Notes: a model not told the origin generated them from the sequence alone. Counted from the first letter of the stretch, positions 1 to 11,800 are shown. The stretch is 64,000 nt of DNA from Hyaloscypha bicolor E (GCF_002865645.1 NW_020194685.1:434001-498000); one strand, 5' to 3'. A program made the numbers and translations.

Positions 1-88
1 AAATCTTATTAATTAAAACTATACTATATACTATAGGAATTAATTCTATATTCTCAAAATTATAATATCTTTATTATTAAGGAAGTTA

Positions 89-2950
89 TAATATACGTGA
101 TTAAGCGAGTAAATATTTTTGCGTTTTATATAATTATTTTTTTACTTTAGTTATTACGTGACTGCCCCCTTTAATTAACTGCTCTTCTATAATTATATTA
201 ATATTTTAATAACTATAAACCCAATTTAGTATTTCTTTTATATACTTCTAATAGCTATCTCTATAAGCCTTTAGAAACGTAAGTAAGCTAATTTGACTCT
301 TAATTTAATTATAGTTCTTACTATAGCTAAAGAAGCTATAATTCAAGTATTTATTAATAAATAGTATAGGAAACCTTCTAATATAAAGGACGATTCTAAT
401 AAATCAGATATTAAATAAAATAATAAAGTAGAGCTTAAAGATTCGACTTTCTTTTGGACTTAGTAGAAGCTTATTATTAGTAGTAATAAGACGATTATTT
501 TAGAGAAGCCTATATTTATATAATAAGAATAAAGACTTTTAGAATAGGCTAGTAAGTTTCTTATCTTATTTTCTTATTTTTATATTATAATATAAGTATA
601 CTAATATTATTTCCAGCTTTTAGAGGCTTGTATACTCTTAAATTAATAAAGGAATTAATAAAGCTATTAAGAACTCAATAAAAACATATATATAATTAGA
701 GGGCAAAAAATACTCAAATTATAGAATAATCTAATAGACTTAAGACTCCTATAATCGTATTATTTTTTAAATAAAAGAAGCTATAATTCGATATTATTAG
801 GGAATTAATTAATATCCCTAAGAATATATAATTAAGGAAAGAATAAAGGCTTAAAAATAAAGATAATAGAATAAACGAGCTATTTTTAAATGCCCTTATT
901 AGAAATACTTATAGAGATAACAAGGCTTTAGATATATAAATAACTTACTAAAAAGTCCTTAATAATATAAATATTGAGCTAGCCCAAACTAAAGAGCTAT
1001 ATATCCCATATATAATTACTAATTTATATTTATTTTAGTAATATATTTAATAGCTTCTAAAGCTAGAGTAATATTAACTTAAAAGAATTAATATATTACT
1101 CTTAATAGCTTTTAGTAATTACTATTTAAATAATGAAAAGATACTAGCTTAGCGAATTAGGAGGCTATTTAATTATTATTAATAGTAGTATAGTATTTCG
1201 TAAGAAACTAGGAATAGTAAAAGAAAAAATATCTTTTATCTAGATAATAAATATATTTTTTAGCCTGCCGTATTTAGTTAATTAATTAAGAGCTTAGAAT
1301 AATATACTAAACGATTTCTTAAATACTATTAATTAGGAGATTTTACCTCGATTATTATTAATAATAGAAAAGCCTATTACCCGTAGTATAGCTTACTTAT
1401 AGCTCTTTAGGCTCGGCTTTTATTACTATAAGACTAAGAAAGGGCTTTATATAAATGAATATAAATACCCTAATATAATTTAGTATTATTAAGAGGTGTT
1501 TTTACTTTTAATAAAGAAGCTTTTATTATATATAGTTTAATATAAAGAGGATAAAGCTAGTATATAGTATATAATTCAATTTTTACTTCTAATTAAAGTT
1601 CAGGTATATATAATATACTTCTATAATAAGAGCTATTTCTATGGATTTAATTATAAAAAGAGCCTCTGGCTAGTAAATAATTAGCAAAAAATGCCCGAAA
1701 AAAGCAAAGAAAGACTAATTTATAATTCTGAATTTATAGGTCCTAAGGGGCATATTAGGATACTAAATAATAAAGGCATTTTTATCCCGGATAATTCTAA
1801 TTTAAATACTCGTTAAATTATATATTTAGGCTCAAATAGGGACCCCTGGTAGAATATAAAATAGCTACTAGTACAGATTACTAGAATACTTAATATATTT
1901 AAATAAAAGTACCCAAACTATATTACTATTCTAATATTTAATTAGTTTTTTATATATACTTTATATAATAAAGATATACTAAATGCCTTTAATATAAATA
2001 AGGAATTAGAAGGAATTAAAAAGAGTAATATTAAGGCCTATAAAAAAGATATATACTTTCTACTAAAGTATATAATTCCGGAGTTACAGGGTACTATTTA
2101 AGTCCTTTAGTAACTTAATTCGAATAGAGAAAGAGAGCCTAAGAATATAGAACAGATTCTTATTAAGTAAGGTTATAATATCCCTGGCTTAAGATTTAAG
2201 TATCTAAAGAATACTAAGTATATTATATCTCTTAAATACCTTCCTGCTATTAAATAAATGTATTATTTAGCTCGTATACTATTAAATTACTAAGACTTCT
2301 TTAAAGAGAAGTCTCAAGTTAAAAAGCTTATTATAGATCAGAGATATAAGGCTATATTTTTATTAAAGTTCTATTACGAAATTAATCTAATTAAAATATA
2401 CTAGAGATATAGCAAAACTCGATATTATTAAGTAAAGAAGACTAGCTTTCCAGATACTAAGATTAAGGTTATAAAGATACTTGAAGCTTATTTAATTAAG
2501 ACTATATAGAGGTTTTATAACCGTATATTCTACTAGATAGATATATATTAGAAGGAATTAAGTATTAAATAAGCTGCTTAATATATATAAAAGCAAAAAT
2601 ACTATAGAATAATATCTAAAAAGGTAATAGATAAATGGAATAATATATAAAAGTAAGAGAAAGAAGGTAGCTAAGTAATAAGTAAGGTTTATAGATTTAG
2701 TTCGGCCAAAAATTAGCTTGAAACCTATATAATTAGGGCCCTACTATATATATAATATATATAGTACCAGGAAAAGCTATATTTAGTATTTAGAAAGGCT
2801 TATTTGAGCTTATAGGGCTTAATTATTATTATTATATTAATAATAAGGCTAGTAAGATACCGTAATCTCTCCCTAAAGCCCGGGCTTATATAACCTTAGT
2901 AAGCAAATATATTTGCGTTTTATATAGAGAAAAATCAAAAAAGTAAAAAG
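89..2950 (+). mobile_element. RIP-degraded DDE DNA transposon
   Basis: Extremely A+T-rich DNA whose plus strand carries a decayed transposase (entry 1340-2660). A stretch of about 25 bp ending in TTTGCGTTTTATATA occurs near both ends (about 98-125 and 2895-2920) in direct orientation and may mark element ends or flanking duplication. I could not fix the termini, so the limits are approximate. Positions 1-1340 show no clean reading frame, but their texture and pattern of TAG/TAA interruptions match the transposase part, so they probably belong to the same element. Confidence 0.5.
1340..2660 (+). pseudogene. DDE-superfamily transposase remnant
   Basis: Reading through RIP stops, the frame shows the hallmark blocks of a large fungal family usually annotated as DDE superfamily endonuclease. 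They are an RLGFYYYKTKKG block (~1410), a block equivalent to YFHDESCFHG now reading YFYNKSYFYG (~1615), KSLWL (~1660), GSNRDPW (~1830), a block equivalent to IFDQSS now reading IFNxFF (~1930), and a block equivalent to LNPIEMYW now reading INLIKIYx (~2385). It ends with an RRFYNR/KQKYHR-like tail. All three expected acidic catalytic positions are replaced (Asp to Asn twice, Glu to Lys), each explicable by G-to-A. Several TGG or CAG/CAA codons are now TAG/TAA. It is non-functional. The family is recognised from motif order; the exact superfamily name (IS630/Tc1-like) is an inference. Confidence 0.72.
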
Positions 2951-3300
2951 AATCTATATACTTTAAGCCTCGATTATTAATAAACTACAAATTATATTAA
3001 AAATCTAATTAATAGGTATTTTCGCCTGGTTCTATTCTATAATTGCATTACTTAGTATAAATTAATTAGGGTTATAGTTAAAAAGTTATTATGGGCATAA
3101 AAAAGTAACCGTTTTATTGCTTTTGGATCGGACCGACTATAGCAAATATAGGCAATTGGCCAAATTAGTCGCGATTTTACACGTTGTTCCTTTTAACTTT
3201 ATAATAATATATACTTTAAGAATATTATATTAATAAATTTAAAAGTCTATTTATAATTATTATTTCTGGGCAAAACTAACTTGAAGGTCAGAATTCAGGC
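2951..3300. other. non-coding stretch, nothing recognised
   Basis: Transition from A+T-rich to balanced composition. Around 3105-3180 there are GC-richer words, but I found no gene, terminal repeat or RNA. It may hold the decayed 5' part of the pogo-type transposase that becomes readable at 3301. Confidence 0.4.
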
Positions 3301-3849
3301 CTAGGTCAGACCTATAAACCCTACCGCGACGAGGCTAATGGGCTGTTTCGAGGAGGTGTAAATATAGTCGGCAAGTAATATTTCACCTCTCTGTATAGCC
3401 TTGCAAGGGAAAAGGCGTTTACGAAGAGAAATATTACGGCCGCATGAGCGGCCTGTGGTTTGTTTCCATTCAACCTAGATAGAGTCCTCAGGGTGACACC
3501 GAAGCCCCCTACTCAATCAACTATTCCGAGAGCAGATAAGGTAGGTTCTTGTTATCAAGGCGAAGTACTGCAAACGCCTGTAACGCTAGTGTCAGTAAAT
3601 GGTCTTGCGTCGCTGTATAATCTAATTAAACAGGGTGCTTATATACTTAATAAGACAAGTGTATAGCGCCTATAGAGGCATATACAGAAGCTTGTCGATG
3701 CCGCCCAGATATCCTTCGCCAAACGTGACCTCCTCTATAATTAAAACCAGATATTGACTAGAATAAACAACGAATCTAATATTCGCAGGCTAACCAGGTC
3801 TGTCGTACTCGGGAAGGCGAAGGTAATAAGCTTTGAGGATATCGAGGTG

Positions 3850-3854
3850 GTACG
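3850..3854. repeat. 5-bp target duplication GTACG, left copy
   Basis: GTACG directly precedes the left LTR and is repeated at 5230-5234 directly after the right LTR. It is also the correct coding sequence of the interrupted transposase. Confidence 0.9.
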
Positions 3855-3974
3855 TATTGAAAATCAGGGGCTGTGCGCTCTGTGGCCCACTTTTAAGTGA
3901 AGTCGTAATTTCCAGAGTTTTAAGGAAGCTGAGCTTCTATAGAAAAAACACAACAATCAAGCTTTATTTCAACA
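3855..3974 (+). repeat. left LTR of copia-type element
   Basis: Starts TATTGAAAATC (TG expected; G-to-A change) and ends TTTCAACA. It matches 5110-5229 over its whole 120 bp, with scattered transitions. Confidence 0.9.
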
Positions 3975-3987
3975 GGTTATGAGACCC
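3975..3987 (+). promoter_or_regulatory. half-tRNA-type primer-binding site
   Basis: GGTTATGAGACCC directly follows the left LTR. It is nearly complementary to the anticodon stem-loop side of initiator tRNA-Met (GGGCUCAUAACC in yeast and fungi), with one extra or changed base. Some copia-group elements, such as Drosophila copia and yeast Ty5, prime from an internal half of this tRNA rather than from its 3' end. The match is seen; the mechanism is inferred. Confidence 0.6.
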
Positions 3988-4075
3988 GGTTTTGCACTTC
4001 TATATGCCTTTTACTCGAAATCACACCCTCACCGATTAACAGATCTTTGATCAAGTCACAGTAACCTATAATACT

Positions 4076-4939
4076 ATGCCTTCAGACAAGGATCAGATTA
4101 AGCCCCTAAACGAGGAAAACTATAATACTTGGATTATTAATACGAGGGCAAAGCTATAGCAGAAGAAGCTGTGGACAGTCTGCCAGACTCCTCTCTCTGC
4201 TAGTACTTCTATAGCCCTAAAAGAGAAGCATACCAATACTGCAGATATTCTCATTCCAACTCTTTCTAAATCTATCAAAATCAAGCTAATAGAGACTGAG
4301 CAGAATAATAGTTACCTCCTATAGGAGAAGCTCAAAGCTCTCTTTATCCCTGCAAAAGATTAGTTATTTTATATATCCTCTTACAAGCTATTTTCTCTCA
4401 AACTCGATAACGGTAATCTGGAAGAATTTATTATATATATCAAAGTTCTTAATAAGAAGATTAATTCTACGAAAATGGAGTTTACTATCGACCATCATAC
4501 TCTCCTTGTTCTTATACTCGGTCTACCTATGGCATACGATACCCTAATACAAATTTGGAGTATAATACCGGATGGAATTACGGTAGAGAAAGCATTAAGA
4601 ATACTATAAACCGAAGACAAGAGAATAATGAATAGGGAGTATAATATAGTAGGATTTTTAGCAAGGGGACCGTATATAAGGAGAGTCAAGAAGAAGGCTA
4701 GAGGGGAGCTTATATAAGGGGAGAATAGTAAACGCCCCTCCTCCTGGCCTACTTGCCCAAAATATAGACGGTAATACCCTGGAATCTGTTGGTCTGAGAT
4801 GATTTGTAATATCTATAGAAGGAAAGGGCACCCAGATTATAAGTGCTATGACAAGGAGCCTTACTCTTCTGCTATACTAGCGATTTACGATATAAAGGGG
4901 GGTATTAGGGAGTTTACTCTAGCTTTTAATTTGGAGTAG
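4076..4939 (+). pseudogene. copia-type Gag with CCHC zinc knuckle
   Basis: ATG at 4076 opens a frame (MPSDKDQIKPLNEENYNTW) typical of copia Gag/UBN2 N-termini. It runs to TAG at 4937 (287 codons), broken by several in-frame stops at former Trp/Gln codons (near 4160, 4323, 4361). A CCHC knuckle lies at 4805-4846: Cys-x2-[Cys]-x4-His-x4-Cys, with the second Cys now Tyr (TGT to TAT). There is no fused protease or pol, so the protein could only have packaged RNA. A 64-codon opening on the other strand (4495-4689) is a shadow. Confidence 0.75.
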
Positions 4940-5090
4940 TCAGTTAGTTAGTTAGTTGGTTGGTTGGTTATTTGGTTATTTGGTTATTTGGTTATTTGGT
5001 TATTTGGTTATTTGGTTATTTGGTTAGTTGGTTATTTGGCTATTTTGGCTGGTTAGTTGGTTAGTTAGTTATTTTGGTTAGAACAAAGGC
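4940..5090 (+). repeat. TTGGTTAT-type simple repeat
   Basis: Irregular tandem repeat of TTGGTTAT / TTAGTTGG words, with a regular core of GGTTATTT units (about 4965-5035). It sits exactly where the pol gene of a complete copia element would begin, so it may be the scar of the internal deletion. Confidence 0.85.
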
Positions 5091-5100
5091 ACCTACCCCT

Positions 5101-5109
5101 GAGTGGGAG
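5101..5109 (+). promoter_or_regulatory. polypurine tract
   Basis: GAGTGGGAG directly before the right LTR, the usual place for plus-strand priming. Assigned by position and purine content. Confidence 0.6.
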
Positions 5110-5229
5110 TATTGAAAATCAGGGGCTGTGTGCTCTGTGGCCCACTTTTAAGTGGAGTTGTAATTTCCAGAGTTTTAAGAAAGCTGAGCTTCCATAGAAA
5201 AAACACAACAATTAAGCTTTATTTCAATA
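5110..5229 (+). repeat. right LTR of copia-type element
   Basis: TATTGAAAATC...TTTCAATA, same length as the left LTR, followed by GTACG at 5230-5234. The short open frame 5103-5309 across it is a chance reading that joins LTR and transposase tail. Confidence 0.9.
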
Positions 5230-5430
5230 GTACGAGTAGCGCGTGCTGCGAAGGAGGTTATCCAGTACAAGGGGAAAAGAGGTCGGAAAGTTGTTATGTG
5301 TTTCTTTAAGTGTATTCTATTAGGAGATAACCTTCTATATATATACTTTAGTTATATGTCTGCCTAGTCACATATTTGCCTATCTAGGCAGACCTGGTAC
5401 AGATAATATCGTGGCTTGCTTGCCTATCCC

Positions 5431-5553
5431 TTCGTCTACTAAAACATTGCCATATTAGCAGCCGTATATGAATATCCCCAATTCGGCCAAAACATAATCC
5501 AAATTAGGGATATTCATGTACGGCCGCTAATATAGCAATGTTTCAGTAAATGA
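5431..5553. repeat. long near-perfect inverted repeat (hairpin)
   Basis: Arms of about 52 bp (5431-5482 and 5502-5553) pair with each other around a 19-bp loop. Differences are mostly transitions. The arms share the words AACATTGC, ATATTAGC, GCCGTA and ATGAATATCCC. The size and lack of coding fit a foldback/MITE-like element or two abutting transposon termini. It lies about 120 bp after the end of the pogo transposase frame, so it could be that element's terminal repeat brought into head-to-head position. Confidence 0.8.
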
Positions 5554-5554
5554 A

Positions 5555-6392
5555 GGAATAATAATAATAATAATAAATATAATTTTTCTATTTTTTATTT
5601 TTATTTTTTATTTAATATCTTTTTTTTCTAGAAGCTTTTCTAGATTATTTATATAATTTTTTTATTTCTAATTTCTTTTTAATTTCTATTTCTGGTTTCT
5701 ATTTATTATTTTATTTAAAATTAAAGGCATTTTCTTTTTCAAATATTTTTTGGATTTAAAAATAAGCTTTATTATTAAAACTAAAACTATTTCTATTTCG
5801 GTTTTTATTATAATTAATAATATAACTTTATTTCTATATATTAAAGTTTATTTTTAACTAAAATCTAATTTATATTATTTTAATATAATATTTTCTATTT
5901 TCTATTTTATTTCTTTTTCTTTTATAATTAGCTTTTATTTTTATTACTTTTATATATTATACTAATAATTATATCTTATAATTAATTTATATTTAAATTA
6001 TTAAATATAACAGAAATTAATATAAAATATTATAATAGTTCTTTTTTTCTTAAATTTACTAAACTAATAATTCGCTTTATAAAAAATCTTTAGAATTTTA
6101 TAATAATATTATTTTAATTATAAAGTTTTAATTTCTTTATATTATTTATTATAAAATATATAAAAAAGAAATTATAATAAAATAAAAACCTATATAAAAT
6201 ATATTAAAATATAAAATATAACTTAATAGTAAAATATAAATAATATATAATATAAAAAAGGAATTACTATTTAAAACTATAAAAAAACTAGCTTTTTTAT
6301 ATAATTTCTATAAATTATATATAAAAGGCTCTAGTTTTTATTATATAACTAAAATAATATAATTTTAATAAAATATGGCTTATTATATTATA
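5555..6392 (-). mobile_element. truncated 5' end of the 13-kb gypsy family (copy C)
   Basis: 5555-6158 matches, in the same orientation and with heavy RIP, the sequence just inside the 5' LTR of copy B (about 20,780-21,414). 6159-6392 matches its LTR. The fragment is therefore a 5' leader plus LTR on the minus strand, cut off on the left at the hairpin. The rest of this copy is missing. Confidence 0.75.
6159..6392 (-). repeat. LTR of copy C (234 bp, internally deleted)
   Basis: Aligns end to end with the 303-bp LTRs of copies A and B but lacks about 70 bp in the AT-rich middle. It keeps the 36-bp palindrome (6314-6349) and the terminal word equivalent to TACGGCTTGCCGTACCACA, here fully C-to-T and G-to-A converted. 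Confidence 0.8.
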
Positions 6393-7352
6393 ATAGCTAT
6401 TTATATAACCGGATATATAAATAATTTTAAGATTATTTATTTAGTAAATATTAGAATTATTATAAAGTTTATTTTTAATTTAAACTAATTAATTATTAAA
6501 AATAAAAGAATTAGAAAATTTAATTAAATATCTATTTTCTAGAATAAAGAAACTAGTTATTTTAATAAATTATATAAAAAGCTTTTTAATAATAGCTTTA
6601 TTCTTTTATAAAGCTTATTTAATTTCTTTTAGCTAATTATAATAATTCTTATTATAAATAAAAATATTATATATTTTTAGAATTAGTTTAATAGTTTCTT
6701 TATATAAAGCTTTGGGATTCCGAAATAATTTTTAAAACTTTACTTTTAATAAAATAGATTTCTTTTTTCTTTTTTATTTTCTAAAAGAAAATATTTTTCT
6801 TATTATAAATATTAATAAAATACTTAGATTTTTTTTAGTAAACTTAATAAAAGACTCTGATTTATTTTCTAATAATATATTAATAATATTTTATATTATA
6901 GTTTCTTTTAATTTATCTAGTTATTTTAAAATTTACTTTTTTATATTTTCTTTAATAATAAAATTATTAGTCTATTTATTTATCTAATTAGTCTAGAGCT
7001 TTCTTTTATTCTAATATTAGTTAATTAATATAAAAGTAATTATAATATATTATATTTATATTTATTAAAAACTAATTAGGTAAATATTATTTAAATTCTC
7101 TATAAAATTAAAAAATAAATAAGTTTTAAATTATATTATAAATATAAAATCTAGAGCCTAAAAAACGAGATTAAACTATTTCTATTTTAATAATTTAAAA
7201 CTAAAAAAGAAAAACGAAAAAGCCTCGAATCTAAATAATAATAAGCTATATTAGGCTTATATATTAGTTTAAGCTCGTAATTTATATATAACTATATTAT
7301 ATATAATTATTAAATAATTATAAATATCTAAATACTATATTAAATAAAATAT
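6393..7352. other. A+T-rich DNA, nothing recognised
   Basis: RIP-like sequence left of solo LTR D. No frame of any length, no terminal repeats and no known protein motif found. It is continuous with 7658-8792 once the solo LTR is removed. Confidence 0.5.
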
Positions 7353-7657
7353 TATAGTATAGCAAGTTATATTCTCTAAAAATCATATTATTTTGGCTAT
7401 TTTAAGGTTTTAGTTATATAATAAAAGCCGTAGTCTTTTATATATAACTTAAAGGAATTATATAAAAAAGCTAGTTTTTCTATAGTTCTAGAGAATAATT
7501 CCTTCTTAATATTTAATTAATTAAGCCTTTATATACTATATACTATTTATGCTTTACTATTTATATTTTTAATTTTATTATTTTATTATTAAGTTATATT
7601 TTATATTCTAGTATACTTTATATAGGATTTTGGTTTTATTATAATTTCTCTCTTATA
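7353..7657 (+). mobile_element. solo LTR of the 13-kb gypsy family (copy D)
   Basis: 305 bp that align with the A and B LTRs in plus orientation, from TATAGTATAGC (equivalent to TGTGGTACGGC) to CTCTTATA (equivalent to CTCCCACA). It is flanked by ATAT on both sides (7349-7352, 7658-7661), the same 4-bp duplication length as copies A and B. No internal element sequence adjoins it, so it is a recombined solo LTR. The 36-bp palindrome is at 7413-7448. Confidence 0.75.
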
Positions 7658-8792
7658 ATATCTCGATTTTAATTTTATATAATCAGCTAGTTCTAGTCTA
7701 ATTTCTACTAGTATTATATATTATAATAATTATAATATTAATTTTATTTTTATATATTTTTAATAATAACTTTTATTAGAAGCTAGTTTTTTTTCAAAAT
7801 TAAATAAACTTAAATTCTCTTTATTTTTATTTTTATTCTTATTTAAAAAAAAAACTAAATTATTTTTATTTTTTAAGACTATTTTTAATATTTTTAATTA
7901 CTTTTTTTCTTTTCTTTTCTAATTTACTAGTTTAGAAAAAGAAACTCGAATATAGCTTTATTTAATAATTATATTAAAAATAAAGTCTTTTTCTTTATTA
8001 ATTAATTTTATTTAAAAAAGCCCAATTAAAAATATTCTTTAATTATTATCTTATATTATTTATAATAGACTTCTATTTTATTAGCTAAATAAATAAAATA
8101 ATTCTAGATAAAAAAAGGCTCTTAGGTTTTTTTATTTAATTAATTCGAATAATAGACTTTTATATATTTAATTTTAGCTAGCTAGTTATTAATTATTTAT
8201 AACTAGAAATAGTATTTCTTATATAATTCTTTTTTCTATTTTTTAATTTCTTTTTTATAAATTTAGTTATAATAATAGCTTTAAAATATTTTTTCTTAAT
8301 TTTATTTTATTATTTCTATTTTTCTATTTCTAAAATTAAGTAATTGAAATTATTTAAAAATTCGGCTAAAAAAATTGATTTTTATTATATTTAATTTAAT
8401 TTTTCTAGGGCTTTCTATTACTTTTATAAATTATAAAAAGCTAGATTTATTTATTTAAATAGTTTTTTAATTATAAACTTTTCTTTTATTTTAAATATAT
8501 TTTAGTTATAAATATATCTAGCTTATTACTTTCTTAAATAAATATCTGAACTTATATTAAATTCTATTTTTTTTTACTAATTATTTTTCTATTAATTTCT
8601 AGCTTTATTTATAAGAATTCTTTAAACTAGAAATATAAAACTAAATTATTTCTATTAAACTTATTAGAATTCGGGAAATAGGCTTTTAATTATTTTATAT
8701 AAAAGAATTAAGGAAATATATAAAATAGAAAAAATATTTACATTTATAAAAGATTTAAAATTATTATATATTTATTAATTAAATTAAATTAT
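7658..8792. other. A+T-rich DNA, nothing recognised
   Basis: Poly-T/TTTA-rich RIP-like sequence between solo LTR D and copy B, with no readable frame or repeat ends. Probably an older, fully degraded repeat into which both inserted. Confidence 0.5.
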
Positions 8793-9096
8793 TATAAAAG
8801 AGAAACTATAATAAAACAAAAACTTATATAAAGTATACTAAAATATAAAATATAACTTAATAGTAAAATAATAAGATTAAAAATATAAATAATAAAGTAT
8901 AAATAATATATAATATATAATAGCTTAATTAATTAAATATTTAGAAGGAATTATTTTCTAGAACTATAGAAAAACTAGCTTTTTTATATAATTCTTTTAA
9001 GTTATATATAAAAGACTATAGCTTTTATTATATAACTAAAATCTTAAAACTACTAAAATAATATAATTTTTAGAGAATATGACTTATTATATTATA
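8793..9096 (-). repeat. 3' LTR of copy B
   Basis: Reverse complement of the family LTR, fully RIP-converted (TATTATATTATA where the 5' LTR has TGCCGTACCACA). The palindrome is at 9001-9036. Confidence 0.85.
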
Positions 9097-9149
9097 TCTA
9101 ATTTCCTATTTATTTATACTTATTTCCTAAATACTAAAACTAATAGAAA

Positions 9150-11800
9150 AATTCTATTCAGGATCCGAAATAATAAAATAATTAGAATTCTTTTCTATTA
9201 GCCAATCTAATTTTTCTTTAATATACCTAAAATAAGATCTATTACTCTTAAATAGTCTTATTTTATATTTCTGAACTTGTTTAAAGATAATTCAAATCCG
9301 CTTAGCTATATTTTTATACTAAATTCGATATAGTTCTTTATATTAATTAGTACTTGCTTTTAATTATTATTTAATTTCCGCTTTTATTACTAGATATTAA
9401 AATAACTTATTATAGTAAATTATATTCTAAATTATATTAATATATTCTAAATAAATAGCTTTTTCGAATTTTGTATTATTTATAATATTTTTAAATTAAT
9501 CTTTAATAAAAAGAAAAAGCTTTAGATAAAAGGCTTTAATATTCTTATAAGAGACTTTATTTTTATATATTCTATTCTTAATAATAACTAGACTTATTAG
9601 AATTATAATAAAAGACCTATTAAATAGCAAATTATTATTAAGCTATTCTTTAGTTTCTATATTATTTGAGAATTATTACTTACTTATAATTTCAAACTTA
9701 TAAATTACCTAGCTAAAGGCATTTATTTATCTAATTAAATAAACTATACTCGAAGTCTTTCCTCTTATTACTTTTAATAAATACTCGCCTATTTCCTTTA
9801 TTATTTCTGGCTTAAAATTATTAGAAATAAAAAAATAATTAATATTCTTAAAAAACTTCTTATTAAAGATAATAGCCTTCTTATAATTTATAAGAAAAAT
9901 ATAGCTAATATTCTAATACTTTTTATTAAGATAGAATTTGCTATTTAAAGCTTTAGTAGTAGCCAGATCTTTAATATTACTTTTATACTAATTATAATTA
10001 ATATTTCCAGAAATATAATATCTGGCTAGCTAAAAGTAAATAATTAGATAAATAGAATACTTATTTAATACCTTATAAAATCCGAGCTATATTAATAAAT
10101 CTATTATTAAAAGTTAAGAAACTAAAATAAAATAGCTATTATCTAGATTTCTATACTTTATTTTTTTTATTTTTAGAAATAGAATTATAGTATTTCTATT
10201 TTTTATATTAAGAGCTTTTAAATATTAAGCTTCTTAATTTATTTTAAGTAATCTTTCTTATAAATATAACTATTTATATTTAGATTAGTAATACTAGACT
10301 TAGAAATAGAAACTATAGTATTAAATTAGAACTATAGATTTGGGCGGAATTAATTAGAAATATAATACTTATATTTTTATTTTTTAATTTCCTGGTTTTC
10401 TAAAAAGAAATCCTATATTTTCTTATTTATTTAAATAATAGAAATATATTTCTTGCCTTTAGTAACTTTATAGATTTTAGTAATTAGCTTTAAAGTATTC
10501 TTAATAATATAAATATCTCTTATATTAATAGAAAAAGTATTAATAAACTACTAAATATATATTTTATAAAGAGCTTTAAGAAATCTATTAGTAATTTTAT
10601 AATATTCTTATTTATAAATAAATCCCAAAATATTACTATGTATCTCTTTAAAGATATACTTATTTTATTAAATAAGTATTAACTTTTATTTAGCTAATAT
10701 TTTATAAATATACTTATTAGCTTTAATTTCTTTAAACTTAATATTCTTAATCTTTTGCTTTTTAGTTCTAGATATAAATACAAGAGTTTTTCTAAATAGT
10801 ATCTTTTTTTTTAGAATAAAGAATTCTTCTTTACTTACCTTTTCTATATTTTCCTTTATTTTATTAGCCTTATATTTAGACTAGTATTCGGATTTTTACT
10901 ATTTATTAGAAGTTTTAGGCTTAGCTTACTTTCTATTCTTATTAGGTTCTTTTTATTTAGTTATACTAGTTTTATTAGTTTTACTAGTAGAATTATTACT
11001 AGACTATATTAAATTAGTTCTATTCTTATTAACTAGATTTAATTAAGTTAAAGCTAAAATTATAATAGGGGCCTATTCTTTAGGCTTATTATTATAAATT
11101 CCCTTAATTAGAATTCCGGAAGCTTTAAAAGTATATTATCTAGTTTTAAGAATATTAGCTAATAATAGCTCAAAAACTAATTCTCTAGATTCCGAAAGAG
11201 CTTTAATATACTTAAATACTTTAGTAATATCTAATTTAGTAAATATACTAGTAGTTTAATACTTTTTATTTTTAATATATTTTAAAATAGCTTTATTAAT
11301 TAACTAAATAGCTTTTTATATTAAAGCTTTTATTTTAAAAAGAAAATATAACTTTTTATAAATGTTTTTACTAGAGTTATTATAGATATTATTAATATAT
11401 TAGCTAAAGGCTTTACTATATAATATAATTCTATTTTAATTCTTAATATTAAAACCATTTATTATAGTTTTAATTTTATTAAGCTTTTCTTATTTGCTTT
11501 TAGAAATGCCTTTAATAATATTCTCGAATTCTCTATTATTAGCTTAATAGTTCTTTAGCTTTTTTTTTAATTAATTCTAATCTAGTTCCGTCTCTAATAA
11601 AGGTTTTCTATTTTAAGAACTTATTATATATATTATTTAGCTTATCTAGAATATTTATATTAAATTTAGTAATTATAATTATCTTTTCTAGTATTAATAG
11701 GTCTTTTATAATTACTCAAGCTTCTTTAATATTCTAAACTTTAATACTATTAATTTATAGGCTTTTAATTATACTATAGCTTATAAGAACTAGCTATTAT
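9150..11800 (-). pseudogene. extra ORF (ORF3) of copy B, decayed
   Basis: Counterpart of the ORF3 region of copy A (42790-45480). For example, 10115-10370 is the reverse complement of 44290-44500, including the word TGGGCGGAATTAATTAG. It is saturated with stops. Its presence in a second copy shows ORF3 belongs to the element and is not a private insertion in A. Confidence 0.65.

Larger units (their letters stand above)
3855..5229 (+). mobile_element. gag-only Ty1/copia-type LTR retrotransposon (1,375 bp)
   Basis: Bounded by two 120-bp LTRs (3855-3974, 5110-5229) and flanked by a perfect 5-bp duplication. The internal order is primer-binding site, gag with a zinc knuckle, a TTGGTTAT-type tandem repeat, and a purine tract. 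No protease, integrase, RT or RNase H is present: only about 170 bp separate the gag stop from the right LTR, and most of that is simple repeat. It must therefore have been mobilised in trans or arose by internal deletion. The LTRs differ mainly at transition sites. RIP is light compared with the gypsy elements. Confidence 0.88.
3301..5312 (+). pseudogene. pogo/Fot-type transposase, C-terminal part, split by LTR element
   Basis: C-terminal region of a fungal Tc1-mariner transposase of the pogo/Fot1 group (DDE_1/CENP-B type). Reading frame 1 from 3301 gives VGKxYF, SLYSLAREKAFTKRNI, then a TGA where the family has Trp, then ACGLFPFNLDRVLR (3400-3490). The stretch 3460-3666 is open. After a TAG the frame continues LVDAAQISFAKRDLL and RRLTRSVVLGKAKVISFED to 3849. 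The family tail (ARAAKE...GKRGRK) resumes in frame immediately after the LTR element, at 5235. Removing 3855-5229 plus one GTACG copy restores a single reading frame, which shows the copia element jumped into this gene. The N-terminal HTH and the DDE core are absent or unreadable upstream. RIP is mild: only a few stops. Confidence 0.8.

Noticed and set aside
3460..3666. Stand-alone small gene of 68 aa
   Set aside because: It is an open piece of the pogo-type transposase; the frame clearly continues on both sides.
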